Assembly: GCF_019795155.1 (NCBI RefSeq)
Contig: NZ_JAILYN010000013.1
Coordinates: 1 to 50,849, forward strand
DNA: 50,849 nucleotides
Direction of reading: 5' to 3'
From: Marinobacterium arenosum
Lineage (GTDB): Bacteria; Pseudomonadota; Gammaproteobacteria; Pseudomonadales; Balneatricaceae
Below, piece by piece: positions 18,251-26,780 of this stretch. The translations under genes and the position numbers were made by a program. The notes beneath the pieces are model-generated. The model saw only the letters and a program-made list of their open reading frames with translations, was not told where the DNA came from and made no database searches. Numbering within the stretch: position 1 is the first letter of the stretch; every line of letters starts with the position of its first letter.

Positions 18251-19735
18251 ATGAAAGATCCCCTATTGCAGCGGGTCGCTACGCCACTGCTCTGCGCCCT
18301 GCTACTCGGTTCAGCCCTACCCGTCCATGCCGGCCGGCCGGCGCCCACCAACGATTTCAGCAAGGCCGAAGCGGGCGAACGGGCCCAGGGGGGCGACACC
18401 ACCCACGACAAGCGGCTCAACGCCGATGCCTTCTCGCACAGCAGCGCCAACCTGAGCTTCGAAAAACGGCTCGATTTCGCGCTCGGCAACGGCATGTTCA
18501 AGAAGATCTGGGTTTCCTCCCCGTCCAGTACCACCGCCAGCGATGGCCTGGGGCCGCTGTACAACGCCCGCTCCTGCCAGCGCTGCCACCTGAAGGATGG
18601 CCGCGGCCACCCGCCCGAGGGCAACTATCCGCAGGACACCGCGGTCTCGATGTTCCTGCGGCTCAGCATCCCGCCACAGAATGAAGCTCAGCGCAAAGCA
18701 CTGGCCGAGGGGCGGCTCGGCGTGATCCCGGAACCCACCTACGGCGGCCAGCTGCAGGATTTCGCCATCCAGGGGCTGCCGGCCGAGGGCCGGATGCATA
18801 TCGACTACCGCGAAATCCCGGTCCAGCTGTCCGATGGCGAGACCGCCTCGCTGCGCCAGCCGAGCTACCGCATCACCGATCTCGGCTTCGGTCCGTTGCA
18901 CCCGCAGACCCTGCTGTCGCCCCGCGTGGCACCGCCGATGATCGGCCTCGGCCTGCTGGAGGCGATCGACGAGGCCGATATCCTGGCCCAGCAGGACCCT
19001 GAGGATCGCGACGGCGACGGCATCTCCGGTCGCGCCAACCAGGTCTGGCACCGGCAGCGCCAGGCGCTCGCGTTGGGCCGGTTCGGCTGGAAAGCGGGCA
19101 ACCCGACCCTGAACCAGCAGAACACCAGCGCCTTCAACGGCGATATCGGCATCTCCAACCCGGACAGTCCGGCCCCATCCGGCGACTGCACAGTTAACCA
19201 GCCGCTCTGCCTGCAGGCGCCGAACGGCAACACCGAGCAGCACGACAACCAGGAGATCTCGCGCCAGATGACCGATCTGGTCCTGTTCTACAGCCGCAAC
19301 CTGGCGCTGCCGCCGCGCCGCGACGTAGACGATCCGCAGGTGCTGGCCGGCAAGAAAGTGTTCTATGAGACCGGCTGTATCCGCTGCCATACGCCGAAAT
19401 ATGTCACCGGCGACAACCCGGCCCTGCCGGAGCAGGCCAACCAGCTGATCTGGCCCTACAGCGACCTGCTGCTGCACGATATGGGCGAGGGGCTGGCCGA
19501 CCACCGGCCGGAGTTCCTGGCCAGCGGCCGCGAATGGCGCACCCCGCCGCTATGGGGCATCGGTCTGACCGAAACGGTTAACGACCACAGCTATTTCCTG
19601 CATGATGGCCGGGCGCGCAGCCTGCTGGAGGCGATCCTCTGGCACGGCGGCGAAGCCGAGCCGATGAAACAGGCGGTGATCGAGATGCCCCGCCAGCAAC
19701 GCGCCAACCTGATCCGTTTTCTGGAGTCCCTTTGA
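18251..19735 (+). CDS. Exported di-heme oxidoreductase (DUF1111 / putative thiol oxidoreductase)
   Basis: This 494-residue protein has a signal peptide (about 1-27, ending VHA). Two c-type heme sites are seen: CQRCH (109-113) and CIRCH (376-380). Other family features are RSCQRCHLKDGRG, LGLLEAIDEADILAQQDPED, DRDGDGISGRAN, DMGEGLADHRPEFLASGREW and PPLWGIGLT. The family is distantly related to di-heme peroxidases and is encoded with imelysins. The physiological reaction is unproven. It could change iron redox state in the periplasm. It ends in a TGATG overlap with the next gene. Confidence 0.88.
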   Translation: MKDPLLQRVATPLLCALLLGSALPVHAGRPAPTNDFSKAEAGERAQGGDTTHDKRLNADAFSHSSANLSFEKRLDFALGNGMFKKIWVSSPSSTTASDGLGPLYNARSCQRCHLKDGRGHPPEGNYPQDTAVSMFLRLSIPPQNEAQRKALAEGRLGVIPEPTYGGQLQDFAIQGLPAEGRMHIDYREIPVQLSDGETASLRQPSYRITDLGFGPLHPQTLLSPRVAPPMIGLGLLEAIDEADILAQQDPEDRDGDGISGRANQVWHRQRQALALGRFGWKAGNPTLNQQNTSAFNGDIGISNPDSPAPSGDCTVNQPLCLQAPNGNTEQHDNQEISRQMTDLVLFYSRNLALPPRRDVDDPQVLAGKKVFYETGCIRCHTPKYVTGDNPALPEQANQLIWPYSDLLLHDMGEGLADHRPEFLASGREWRTPPLWGIGLTETVNDHSYFLHDGRARSLLEAILWHGGEAEPMKQAVIEMPRQQRANLIRFLESL

Positions 19736-20829
19736 TGGCCAAGCCGATCCGAATTTCCATCGCCGGCCTGCTGGCCGGCAGCGCCCTGACAGGTGTGGCG
19801 TTCACCGCCCAGGCGGCACCGACCGAACAGCAATGGCAAGCGTTCAGCCAGGCGGTCGCCGCCGAGCACATCCTGCCGCGCTACCGCACGCTGGCCGAGA
19901 GCTCGGCCCAGCTGCAGCAGCAGAGCGAGGCGCTGTGTGGCGACAGCAGTGAGGCAACCCTGCACAGCACCCGCCAGGCCTTCCACCAGACCATGGACGC
20001 CTGGCAGGCGATCCAGCACGTGCAGTTCGGCCCGGTCGAGCTGCTGATGCGCAACTTCAGCCTGCAGTTCTGGCCCGACAAGAAGAACCTCGGCGGCAAG
20101 CAGCTGTCGGCGTTGCTGCAGAACGCCGATCCGGCCACGCTGGATGCCGAGCACTTCCGCGCCGCCAGCGTGGCGGTCAAAGGGCTGCCGGCGCTGGAAC
20201 GGCTGCTGTTCGCCGACGACGCTCTGGCGCAGTACCAACAGCAGCCGTTCCGCTGCCAGTTGACCGCAGCGATCACCGGCCATGTCGCCACCATGAGCCG
20301 CGAGATCGACAGCGAATGGCAGCAGTACAGACAGGAGTTCGAACAGCTCAACGGCAGTGGCTACTACGAGGATGCCAACGAGGCGGCCACCGACCTGCTC
20401 AAGTCGCTGGTCGAGCCGATCGAGGTGGTGCGCGACAACAAGCTGCTGCGACCGATGGGCAGCTCGGCCAGCAAGCCGAAACCGCGCCGTGCCGAATCCT
20501 GGCGCAGCGGCCGCTCGCTGCGGAACATCCGCATCAACCTGCAGACCCAGCAGGCGCTGTTCAACAGCGGTGGCGAGCACAGTGTCAAGGCGCTGCTGAC
20601 AGCGGAGGGCGAAGCGGCGCTGGCCCAGCAGATCGACGACGCCTTCACGCTGATCCTCGGCCAGCTGGAACAACTGCCCAGCCCGCTCAGCCGAACCCTG
20701 AAGGACGCGCAGCACTACCAGCAGCTGCAGCTGATCAGCGACGAACTGAAAGCGCTGCACTTCGCCCTCAGCCAGGCGATGCAGCCGCTCGAAATTCAAC
20801 TGGGGTTCAACAGCCGTGACGGGGATTAA
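19735..20829 (+). CDS. Second imelysin family protein (exported)
   Basis: This 364-residue protein has a signal peptide (cleavage near AQAA at about 28) and an imelysin fold: QQWQAFSQAVAAEHILPRYR, TRQAFHQTMDAWQAIQHVQF, LLMRNFSLQFWPDKKNLGGK. The equivalent of the GxHxxE motif reads GLPALERLL, so the histidine of the first imelysin is absent. It has no lipobox and should be soluble in the periplasm. The ATG at 19735 overlaps the previous stop. A TTG one codon earlier is possible. The stop overlaps the start of the DUF1513 gene. Confidence 0.85.
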   Translation: MAKPIRISIAGLLAGSALTGVAFTAQAAPTEQQWQAFSQAVAAEHILPRYRTLAESSAQLQQQSEALCGDSSEATLHSTRQAFHQTMDAWQAIQHVQFGPVELLMRNFSLQFWPDKKNLGGKQLSALLQNADPATLDAEHFRAASVAVKGLPALERLLFADDALAQYQQQPFRCQLTAAITGHVATMSREIDSEWQQYRQEFEQLNGSGYYEDANEAATDLLKSLVEPIEVVRDNKLLRPMGSSASKPKPRRAESWRSGRSLRNIRINLQTQQALFNSGGEHSVKALLTAEGEAALAQQIDDAFTLILGQLEQLPSPLSRTLKDAQHYQQLQLISDELKALHFALSQAMQPLEIQLGFNSRDGD

Positions 20830-21922
20830 TCGACGCCAGTTCCTGACGGCGCTCGGCGCCGGCCTGCTGCTGCCGGCAGTGCCGTCGCTGGCCGCTGCGC
20901 CGGCTTTGCGGTTCGCTTCCGCCGGCCAGGACGGCGACAACAACCACTGGCTGACGCTGTTCGACGACCAGGGCCAGCTGCTGCTCAAGCACCAACTGCC
21001 GGGCCGCGCCCACCATGTGGCCGCCCATCCGACCGAGCCCTGGCTGATGGCGGTGGCACGCCGGCCGGACCGTTTTATCGAGCTGGTCGACTATCAGAGC
21101 GGTGAACTGATCCAGCGGATCGAGGCCGGACCGCAGCGCCACTTTTACGGCCACGGGATCTTCTCCGCCGACGGCCGCTGGCTGGCAGCCACCGAGAATC
21201 ACCTGCCCAGCGGTGAGGGCCGGCTGGTGATCCGCGACTGCCGGGACAATTTCCGCACCGTCGCCGACCACCCCAGCTACGGTATCGGCCCGCACGAGCT
21301 GGCCTACCTGCCGGACCAACGCACCCTGGTGGTCGCCAACGGCGGCATCCTGACCCACCCGGAGCAGGGCCGCAAGAAGCTCAACCTGGATAGCATGCAG
21401 CCGACCCTGGCCTATATCGACAGCGCCTCCGGCCGGTTGCTTGAGCAGGTCAGCATGCCGGCCGAACTACACCAGCTCAGCATCCGCCATCTCGACATCA
21501 ACCGCCACGGTGAGGTGGCGATCGCCCTGCAGTACCAGGGCGGCAAGCAGGACCGGGTGCCGTTGGTCGCGCTGCACCGTCAGGGCCAGCCACTGCAGCT
21601 GCTCGAGGCGCCGGAACCGGTCCGGCTGGCGATGCGCCAGTATTGCGGCAGCGCCCGCTTCGACCGCAGCGGCGAGCTGTTCGCGATCTCCTCGCCACGC
21701 GGCGACCTGGTCACCCTGTGGCAGCGCGACGGCCGCTTTATCGACAGTTTTCGGGTACGCGACGGCTGCGGCCTGGCGGCCACCGACCGGGATGGTGAGT
21801 TCGTGATCAGCAGTGGCAACGGCCGCTGCTACCGCTACGACCTGGACAGCGGCCGCAAGCAGAAGCTGCCGACGCTGATGAGCAGCTCACTGGCCTGGGA
21901 CAACCATATGGTGCATCTGTAA
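20816..21922 (+). CDS. DUF1513 family Tat-exported protein
   Basis: This 368-residue protein starts at GTG 20816, overlapping the second imelysin by 14 bases. The N-terminus has a twin-arginine signal (NRRQFLTALGAGLLLPA), then a beta-propeller-like body with repeated WLMAVARRPDRFIELVDY, LGIL-type and GPHELAYLPDQRTLVVANGG segments typical of DUF1513. Tat export suggests folding, perhaps cofactor insertion, in the cytoplasm. It is the last gene of the Fur-box cluster. The function is unknown, but it consistently travels with imelysins and di-heme oxidoreductases. Confidence 0.85.
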   Translation: MTGINRRQFLTALGAGLLLPAVPSLAAAPALRFASAGQDGDNNHWLTLFDDQGQLLLKHQLPGRAHHVAAHPTEPWLMAVARRPDRFIELVDYQSGELIQRIEAGPQRHFYGHGIFSADGRWLAATENHLPSGEGRLVIRDCRDNFRTVADHPSYGIGPHELAYLPDQRTLVVANGGILTHPEQGRKKLNLDSMQPTLAYIDSASGRLLEQVSMPAELHQLSIRHLDINRHGEVAIALQYQGGKQDRVPLVALHRQGQPLQLLEAPEPVRLAMRQYCGSARFDRSGELFAISSPRGDLVTLWQRDGRFIDSFRVRDGCGLAATDRDGEFVISSGNGRCYRYDLDSGRKQKLPTLMSSSLAWDNHMVHL

Positions 21923-21933
21923 TGATTTGAAGT

Positions 21934-21960
21934 CTCCTACGGGCACTCACCCTGTAGGAG
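21934..21960 (+). terminator. Hairpin after the imelysin cluster
   Basis: CTCCTAC (21934-21940) pairs with GTAGGAG (21954-21960), extended by GGG/CCC inside. It lies 12 bases after the DUF1513 stop. No U-run follows, so it may be a 3'-end stabiliser or Rho-linked end rather than a classic intrinsic terminator. Confidence 0.4.
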
Positions 21961-21967
21961 GCGCTTC

Positions 21968-22052
21968 AGAGGGTTTCGCAAAATGTAGCGAGCGAAGGTG
22001 AGCCGATTTTTAACGCAGTATCACCGAGCGCAGTAGTTTTGCGACAGCCTCT
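21968..22052. repeat. 85-bp inverted-repeat (MITE-like) intergenic element
   Basis: AGAGGGTTTCGCAAAA (21968-21983) and TTTTGCGACAGCCTCT (22037-22052) are complementary at 14 of 16 positions. The interior contains TAGCGAGCGAAGGTGAGCCG and CACCGAGCGCAGTAG, sequence I associate with dispersed intergenic repeats of marine gammaproteobacteria. From 22053 to 22277 nothing further is seen except a GC-rich imperfect palindrome near 22205-22240. Confidence 0.55.
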
Positions 22053-22277
22053 TCAGCGGCGACCAAGGCTTGCCAAAACCTCCGGTCATCACATCAGAAG
22101 GACATAGGTGAACAGGCAGCCCAGCAGGTCGGCCTAATTTTTTGCCCACGTGAATCATGCCAGGATGCAAGTAATGGAGTTAATCGCCGGATTGCCGGAC
22201 CACGCGGGCGCGCCCCCCACGAACGGGGTAGGACGCGCGCCCTCGCAGCGACAAGGTTCGTCAATATGTGAAGCCGA

Positions 22278-23054
22278 TCAGATATCGATCGCGTAATCGA
22301 TGGTCAGCGGCGCGTGCTCGGAGAAGCGCTGCTCGCGGTAGACCTGCACATCCTTGACCAGCGGTCGGATATTGGCAGTGGTCAGCTGGTAATCCAGCCG
22401 GGCGCCTTCGTTCAGCTTCCAGGCGCGATTGTAATCCGGCCACCAGGTGAACTGGCGCTCGGCCTTGTTGATCTCGCGGAACGCGTCCACGTAGCCCATC
22501 TCGCCCAGCACTTCATCCATCCAGGCGCGCTCGTCTTCCAGGAAGCCGGAGACCTTCTGGTTGACGTACCAGTTGCTCAGGTCGATCGGCCGGTGGGCGA
22601 TCTGGTAGGTGCCGGCGAAGATGAAGTCGCGCCGCTTGCGCAGGGTCTTCTTCAGGTGGCCCATGAACTGCTGCATGTAGTCGCGCTTGACCGCCTGCGC
22701 CTCGTCGCTGGCCAGCCCGGACGGGATGGTCAGGGAGGCAACGCTGACCTTGTCGAAATCAGCCTGAATGAAACGGCCGTGGAAATCGCACAGCTCGAAG
22801 CCCATGCCGGTCATGATCGCCTTCGGCATCACCCGGCTGTAGATCGCCACGCCGCTGTAACCGTCTTCGAAGGCGTCGAAGAAGAAGCGGTGATAGCCTT
22901 CCGGCTGCAGCTTCAGGTTATCGTCCAGCTGATACTCCTTTGCGCGCAGATCCTGCAGGCAAACTACGTCGGCATCCTGCTGAACCATCCAGTCGAAGAA
23001 CCCTCTCTCCGCCGCCTGTTCAATACCCTGGGTGTTGAAGGTAATGACACGCAT
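22278..23054 (-). CDS. crc: Crc-like catabolite repression control protein (ExoIII fold, catalytic residues lost)
   Basis: This 258-residue protein has the exonuclease III/AP endonuclease fold: MRVITFNTQGIEQAAERGFF, VVCLQDLRA, GYSGVAIYSR, GRFIQADF, FTWWPDYN, ARLDYQL, FSEHAPLTIDY. Enzyme residues are substituted: the metal-binding Glu is Asp35, the GDxN signature reads GTYQ (148-151), and SDH reads SEH. This pattern, with neighbouring pyrE, is that of Pseudomonas Crc. Crc has no nuclease activity and acts with Hfq to repress translation of catabolic mRNAs. It is divergent from pyrE. An inactive xth paralogue with another role is the alternative. Confidence 0.8.
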   Translation of the reverse strand: MRVITFNTQGIEQAAERGFFDWMVQQDADVVCLQDLRAKEYQLDDNLKLQPEGYHRFFFDAFEDGYSGVAIYSRVMPKAIMTGMGFELCDFHGRFIQADFDKVSVASLTIPSGLASDEAQAVKRDYMQQFMGHLKKTLRKRRDFIFAGTYQIAHRPIDLSNWYVNQKVSGFLEDERAWMDEVLGEMGYVDAFREINKAERQFTWWPDYNRAWKLNEGARLDYQLTTANIRPLVKDVQVYREQRFSEHAPLTIDYAIDI

Positions 23055-23285
23055 ATCAGACTTTTCTCACCTCAATCAGCGCGCAAATGGATATAAGTAA
23101 ATTTACGGGAGGAATTGTATAGCGAACCCCGCTGGTTTGGAAATTGCTGCGCCCCGAAAGCGGCGAAATTCCTCGCCTGAGGGCCCTTTGACAGCCTATC
23201 GGAAGCAATTCCGGCCAACGGGGTAACTTTCCAGCCGTTAGCCGTTAGAATAGCGCGGTTGCCAACCCGAGAACCGGAGACCCTG

Positions 23286-23930
23286 ATGCTCGACTACCAG
23301 AGAGACTTTATCGAATTCGCTATTGAACAACAGGTACTGCGGTTCGGCGAGTTCACCCTCAAGTCCGGCCGCAAGAGCCCGTACTTCTTCAATGCCGGCC
23401 TGTTCAACAGCGGCCGCGCACTGGCCAAGCTGGGCGAATTCTACGCCGCCGCCATCGACAATGCCGGCGTCGACTTCGACGTGCTGCTGGGCCCGGCCTA
23501 CAAAGGGATCCCGCTGGCGGCAACCACCGCGGTAGCCATGAACAACCAGTATGACCGCGACGTGCCCTACGTGTTCAACCGCAAGGAAGCCAAGGACCAC
23601 GGCGAAGGCGGCAATCTGGTCGGCGCGCCGCTGGAAGGCAAAGTGATGATCATCGACGACGTGATCACCGCCGGCACCGCGATCCGCGAGGTGATGACCC
23701 TGATCGAGCAGGCCAACGCCCAGCCGGCCGCCGTGGTGATCGCCCTGAACCGCCAGGAGAAAGGCAAGGGCGAACTGTCCGCCATCCAGGAGGTCGAGCG
23801 CGACTACAACATGCCGGTGATCAGCATCGTCAGCCTGAACGACCTGATCGCGTACCTGGAACAGAAAGGCGGCATGGAATCCGAACTGGCCGCAATCAAG
23901 GCGTACCGGGAAGAGTACGGAGTGGCTTGA
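23286..23930 (+). CDS. pyrE: Orotate phosphoribosyltransferase
   Basis: This 214-residue enzyme of pyrimidine synthesis converts orotate and PRPP to OMP. It shows [17 protein letters not shown] (about 24-40), [23 protein letters not shown] (catalytic loop) and the PRPP motif [14 protein letters not shown] (120-133). The ATG at 23286 follows a CCGGAGA ribosome-binding site. An upstream in-frame ATG lacks one. Adjacency to a crc-like gene matches Pseudomonas. Confidence 0.96.
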   Translation: MLDYQRDFIEFAIEQQVLRFGEFTLKSGRKSPYFFNAGLFNSGRALAKLGEFYAAAIDNAGVDFDVLLGPAYKGIPLAATTAVAMNNQYDRDVPYVFNRKEAKDHGEGGNLVGAPLEGKVMIIDDVITAGTAIREVMTLIEQANAQPAAVVIALNRQEKGKGELSAIQEVERDYNMPVISIVSLNDLIAYLEQKGGMESELAAIKAYREEYGVA

Positions 23931-23946
23931 TTTTCTCCTTGCGGTA

Positions 23947-23976
23947 AAAGAAGGCGCCCATTGGCGCCTTCTTTTT
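23947..23976 (+). terminator. Intrinsic terminator of pyrE
   Basis: AGAAGGCGCC (23949-23958) pairs with GGCGCCTTCT (23963-23972) with a four-base loop and TTTTTC after. It starts 18 bases after the pyrE stop. Confidence 0.9.
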
Positions 23977-24061
23977 CATTACCCGTTCGGCAATGATCCC
24001 CGCCCAGGATGCGGATAAAATAGCTTCATCTCCTATTTGGTTGAGTACCCAGGGAACCGGC

Positions 24062-24883
24062 ATGAACCAACCAGCACACCTAAGTACGGCACAGAACGAT
24101 AGCCTTGCCGTGCCCTTGCAACGCTGGATAAGGCTGATCTGTATAAGCAGCCTGAGCCTGCAAGCACTGTTTGTGCTGGGCGACTACCTGTTCAATTACC
24201 GTGATATCGCCAACAGCGACAATGTCCGCCAGCTATGGAACATCGCCCGGGAAGAGTCGTTGCCCACCTGGTTTTCCTCAATGCAGGCACAAGCGGTCGG
24301 CCTGACCGCCTGGCTGATTGCGTTTGTTCAAACAAACCGGATCTCTCGCCTGCAAAGATGGGGCTGGCTGGGCGTCGGGCTGCTGTTCCTGTGGATCGGC
24401 ATCGACGACTATGCCTCGGTGCACGAAAAACTCGGTAATGTGCTGGAACGGATGGCGACGGCAGGAGAGTCACCTGTCGGCGGATTAACCGGTCTATTGC
24501 TGGAGAACCCCTCCTACTCCTGGTTTACCTTTATCGCACCCACTTTCGCGGTCTGCGCCCTGGTAGCCCTGGTGTTCCTGTGGTGTGCATTCAGGCCACT
24601 GGGGCTTACACGTTACCTGGTGGACGGTTTCGGCATACTGGCGCTGTCGCAAGGACTCGACTTTATCGAGGGGTTGGACGCCATGGAACGGGCCTACGAC
24701 GATCTGCAGCAGCATTTCGCCATTGAGCGTCGCTATGCGGTCAGCCATTCGTTCCGGGTATTCGAAGAAGTATTGGAGATGTTAGGCACCCTGATGATCT
24801 GGCTTGGCCTGTTGTGCTACCTGGCGATTCAATGTGATGGCCGCCGGTTGATACTGGTGAATGCTAAAGAACCGTCTAGTTAA
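24062..24883 (+). CDS. Uncharacterised membrane protein with conserved acidic/His motifs
   Basis: I do not recognise a named family with certainty. The 273-residue protein has about five to six hydrophobic segments (near 25-42, 76-91, 101-116, 153-176, 187-200, 240-256). Polar residues lie at membrane edges: IDDYASVHEKLG (D115, D116, H121, E122), DFIEGLD (200-206) and FEEVLEMLG (E235, E236, E239). Paired D..HE and EExLEM motifs occur in uncharacterised bacterial membrane proteins (my recollection), suggesting an intramembrane metal site. AGGG lies nine bases before the ATG at 24062. It is monocistronic, between the pyrE terminator and the pilus locus. Confidence 0.6.
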   Translation: MNQPAHLSTAQNDSLAVPLQRWIRLICISSLSLQALFVLGDYLFNYRDIANSDNVRQLWNIAREESLPTWFSSMQAQAVGLTAWLIAFVQTNRISRLQRWGWLGVGLLFLWIGIDDYASVHEKLGNVLERMATAGESPVGGLTGLLLENPSYSWFTFIAPTFAVCALVALVFLWCAFRPLGLTRYLVDGFGILALSQGLDFIEGLDAMERAYDDLQQHFAIERRYAVSHSFRVFEEVLEMLGTLMIWLGLLCYLAIQCDGRRLILVNAKEPSS

Positions 24884-24954
24884 ATTCAAGGATGACGAAT
24901 AGCACCCAATTTATATAAAATTCCAAAAATTCTATAGCTTATAAAAACAAACAC

Positions 24955-25608
24955 TTAAAATTTAAAGCAGAGTGCTCTATTAAGCCCATAGGCGTCGACG
25001 ATCTCTTTAATATGAATCTCGGTCGCCACCACTTCGCCGGTATTGGCCACGCCATCGTCGTAGGCGATATCGATCTTGTTACCGACATCCTGATCGATAC
25101 CGTCGAAACAAAGCACCGGAATACCCAGCTCCTTCAACCGCCCTTTTTTATCACGCTCGGTATTGTATTCAAAACCGATCACCCCGCCGAACGGATTGAC
25201 CGGGCGCGGTGTTTCGCCACCAAACGGGTTATGGCTATCGGACAGATCGGCAAAGTTGGACAGCAGTCCAGACGCTCGCAGGTGTAACCAGAGCAGGACC
25301 GATTCATTACCGTTCTCCTTGCCCCTCCAATGGCCGGTCACCTCACCGTCGCCATTACCGTTGTACTTGCTGGGCACACCATCGAAACGGTCGGCACCGG
25401 GGTCATCGCCCGGATAGTAGCGGTACATATCCTGGTAAAAATAAAATGCCGCCTTGAACTCGTCGTGAAAGCGCTTGACCTGCTTGATCTTGACACTTTC
25501 GATCAGCTCGTAGCCCTTGATCGAACCGCCCAATAACAGGCCGATAATCACCAGAACGATTGCTATCTCGACCAGCGTAAACCCCTGCTCGCTTTTTTTG
25601 ATATGCAT
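24955..25608 (-). CDS. Type IV prepilin-like protein (217 aa), pilus locus
   Basis: The prepilin peptidase site is KKSEQG followed by FTLVEIAIVLVIIGLLLGG, with G9 at position -1 and Glu at +5. A long helix continues, then a globular part with the Y-QD-Y-PGDDPGAD pattern (FYQDMYRYYPGDDPGADRFD) common in a family of proteobacterial pseudopilins. Cysteines near the end (VLCFDG and ALCFKF) can form the C-terminal disulfide loop. It is paralogous to the next gene, which has the same YQD-YR..GDD motif. It has its own upstream motif and lies after a terminator, so it is transcribed separately from the other prepilin. Confidence 0.85.
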   Translation of the reverse strand: MHIKKSEQGFTLVEIAIVLVIIGLLLGGSIKGYELIESVKIKQVKRFHDEFKAAFYFYQDMYRYYPGDDPGADRFDGVPSKYNGNGDGEVTGHWRGKENGNESVLLWLHLRASGLLSNFADLSDSHNPFGGETPRPVNPFGGVIGFEYNTERDKKGRLKELGIPVLCFDGIDQDVGNKIDIAYDDGVANTGEVVATEIHIKEIVDAYGLNRALCFKF

Positions 25609-25672
25609 CCTGACAGCTCTTCAATACAAGATTGACGAACCGTCATTTGACTATAGTCGTAGCTGGATTGGA

Positions 25673-25691
25673 AAGAGTATATTTTCTTTAC
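25673..25691 (-). promoter_or_regulatory. Shared upstream motif, copy 1 (pilin promoter candidate)
   Basis: On the minus strand GTAAAGAAAATATACTCTT ends 65 bases before the prepilin ATG. The same motif with two changes precedes the neighbouring prepilin gene (26473-26491). TATACT fits a -10 element. No good -35 lies 16-18 bases upstream, which suggests activator dependence. Confidence 0.5.
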
Positions 25692-25723
25692 TGGCCAGTA
25701 CTTACAAAAATCAGCAAAAAAAT

Positions 25724-25750
25724 AAAAACCCGGCTTAGGCCGGGTTTTTT
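25724..25750 (-). terminator. Intrinsic terminator between two prepilin genes
   Basis: AACCCGGCCTAAGCCGGGTT followed by TTTA on the minus strand: stem CCCGGC/GCCGGG with A and T runs on both sides. It ends the transcript of the 25766-26386 prepilin. Confidence 0.9.
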
Positions 25751-25765
25751 ATCACTTCTACAAGA

Positions 25766-26386
25766 TTAAATCTGGAAACAGAGCTGGTTTTTGTAGTTAC
25801 CAGTATAGTCTGATTTATCTGTGAGCGCGCCATTATCACCACCAATTCCTCGAACCGCGCCTGTCTTTGCATCACCATCATCATAGGAAGCGTCAAGAAT
25901 TACTGCGGTTTCAGCCTCAATACCACTGAAGCAGAAAACATGGCTATTCGTCAGACTAACCAGACCATAACCGATACCGACCTTGCCCCCCATTGCGTTG
26001 GTAGGCAGGTTTGCGCCAGAACCAGAAATCAACCCAGCGGCACGAATATGCTCCCAGAACAAGCCTGATTCATTAGCGTCAGAGGCAGCTAAATCCGTGT
26101 CCCAAGCTCCAGTATCAATAAATCCATTACCAGCTTTGTTAGCTGCCGGTTTTGTACCACCCACGTGGGTATCTGCGGCGGCATCATCCCCTGCCAATGT
26201 ACGGTAACGATCCTGATAGCTGTAGAACGCCGCCACATACTGATCGAAGTCACGCTTGATGTTCTTGATCTTAGCGTTCTGGATCATCTCCTGGCCTTTC
26301 AGAGCACCGCCCAGCAGCAGGCCGATAATAACCAGGACTATGGCAATCTCCACCAGCGTAAAGCCACGCTGCAGCTGTTTCTTCAT
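25766..26386 (-). CDS. Type IV prepilin-like protein (206 aa), likely abundant pilin
   Basis: The leader MKKQLQRG precedes FTLVEIAIVLVIIGLLLGGA, with Glu at +5 and an extended hydrophobic helix. The body contains YQDRYRTLAGDDAAAD, a Gly/Ala/Thr-rich region, and cysteines in HVFCFSG and QLCFQI for a C-terminal disulfide. GGAGAAG precedes a run of two ATG codons. The second (26386) has the best spacing; starts at 26389 and 26404 are possible. It is flanked by its own upstream motif and a strong terminator, the layout expected of a highly expressed major pilin. That role is inference. Confidence 0.85.
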   Translation of the reverse strand: MKKQLQRGFTLVEIAIVLVIIGLLLGGALKGQEMIQNAKIKNIKRDFDQYVAAFYSYQDRYRTLAGDDAAADTHVGGTKPAANKAGNGFIDTGAWDTDLAASDANESGLFWEHIRAAGLISGSGANLPTNAMGGKVGIGYGLVSLTNSHVFCFSGIEAETAVILDASYDDGDAKTGAVRGIGGDNGALTDKSDYTGNYKNQLCFQI

Positions 26387-26389
26387 CAT

Positions 26390-26780
26390 CCACTTCTCCA
26401 TCAAACAGTTCGGCGTCTAGGCCCGATTCATTGAATTTGGTATTACGGTAACCGCTAACGACGGTAGCGGCCAAGAGTATATTTCTTTTACAACAGGATA
26501 CCCGTAGAGCACCCGTCGTTACTGATCTTGCGCAACTGTTGGCGCAAAATTATGCAGTAGACGAACCGCGAAACACAGCATCCGGCCAACCGATTTTCGG
26601 CAGCTTCTCAGCAGTTAACACTGTGCTTTTCTATCAAGCTGTCTGCGGCCAGCCAGCAAAGCCCTTACTTTCAACAGGTTATAGATAGACTAGGAGCGGA
26701 CTCCCGGTAGCCGACAATGGCAAATACATCCACACCCTGACGAGGCGTCAAATTTTAACCGCTGTATGGGAGAGACTGTA
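26390..26780. other. Intergenic region between prepilin and histidine kinase genes
   Basis: No gene is seen. It carries the shared pilin upstream motif (26473-26491). It also has an imperfect palindrome at 26528-26547 (TTGCGCAACTGTTGGCGCAA), which could be a regulator site for the pilin promoter. Both pilin and kinase genes read leftward, so this also contains the 3' end of the kinase transcript. No clear terminator was found. Confidence 0.4.
26473..26491 (-). promoter_or_regulatory. Shared upstream motif, copy 2 (pilin promoter candidate)
   Basis: On the minus strand GTAAAAGAAATATACTCTT matches the copy at 25673-25691 at 17 of 19 positions. It lies 87 bases before the prepilin start. The conserved block spans a TATACT -10-like hexamer and an upstream AAGAAA tract. 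Confidence 0.5.

Noticed and set aside
26528..26547. Palindrome TTGCGCAACTGTTGGCGCAA as a defined operator
   Set aside because: The symmetry is imperfect and there is no second copy at the other pilin promoter. It is mentioned only as part of the intergenic region.
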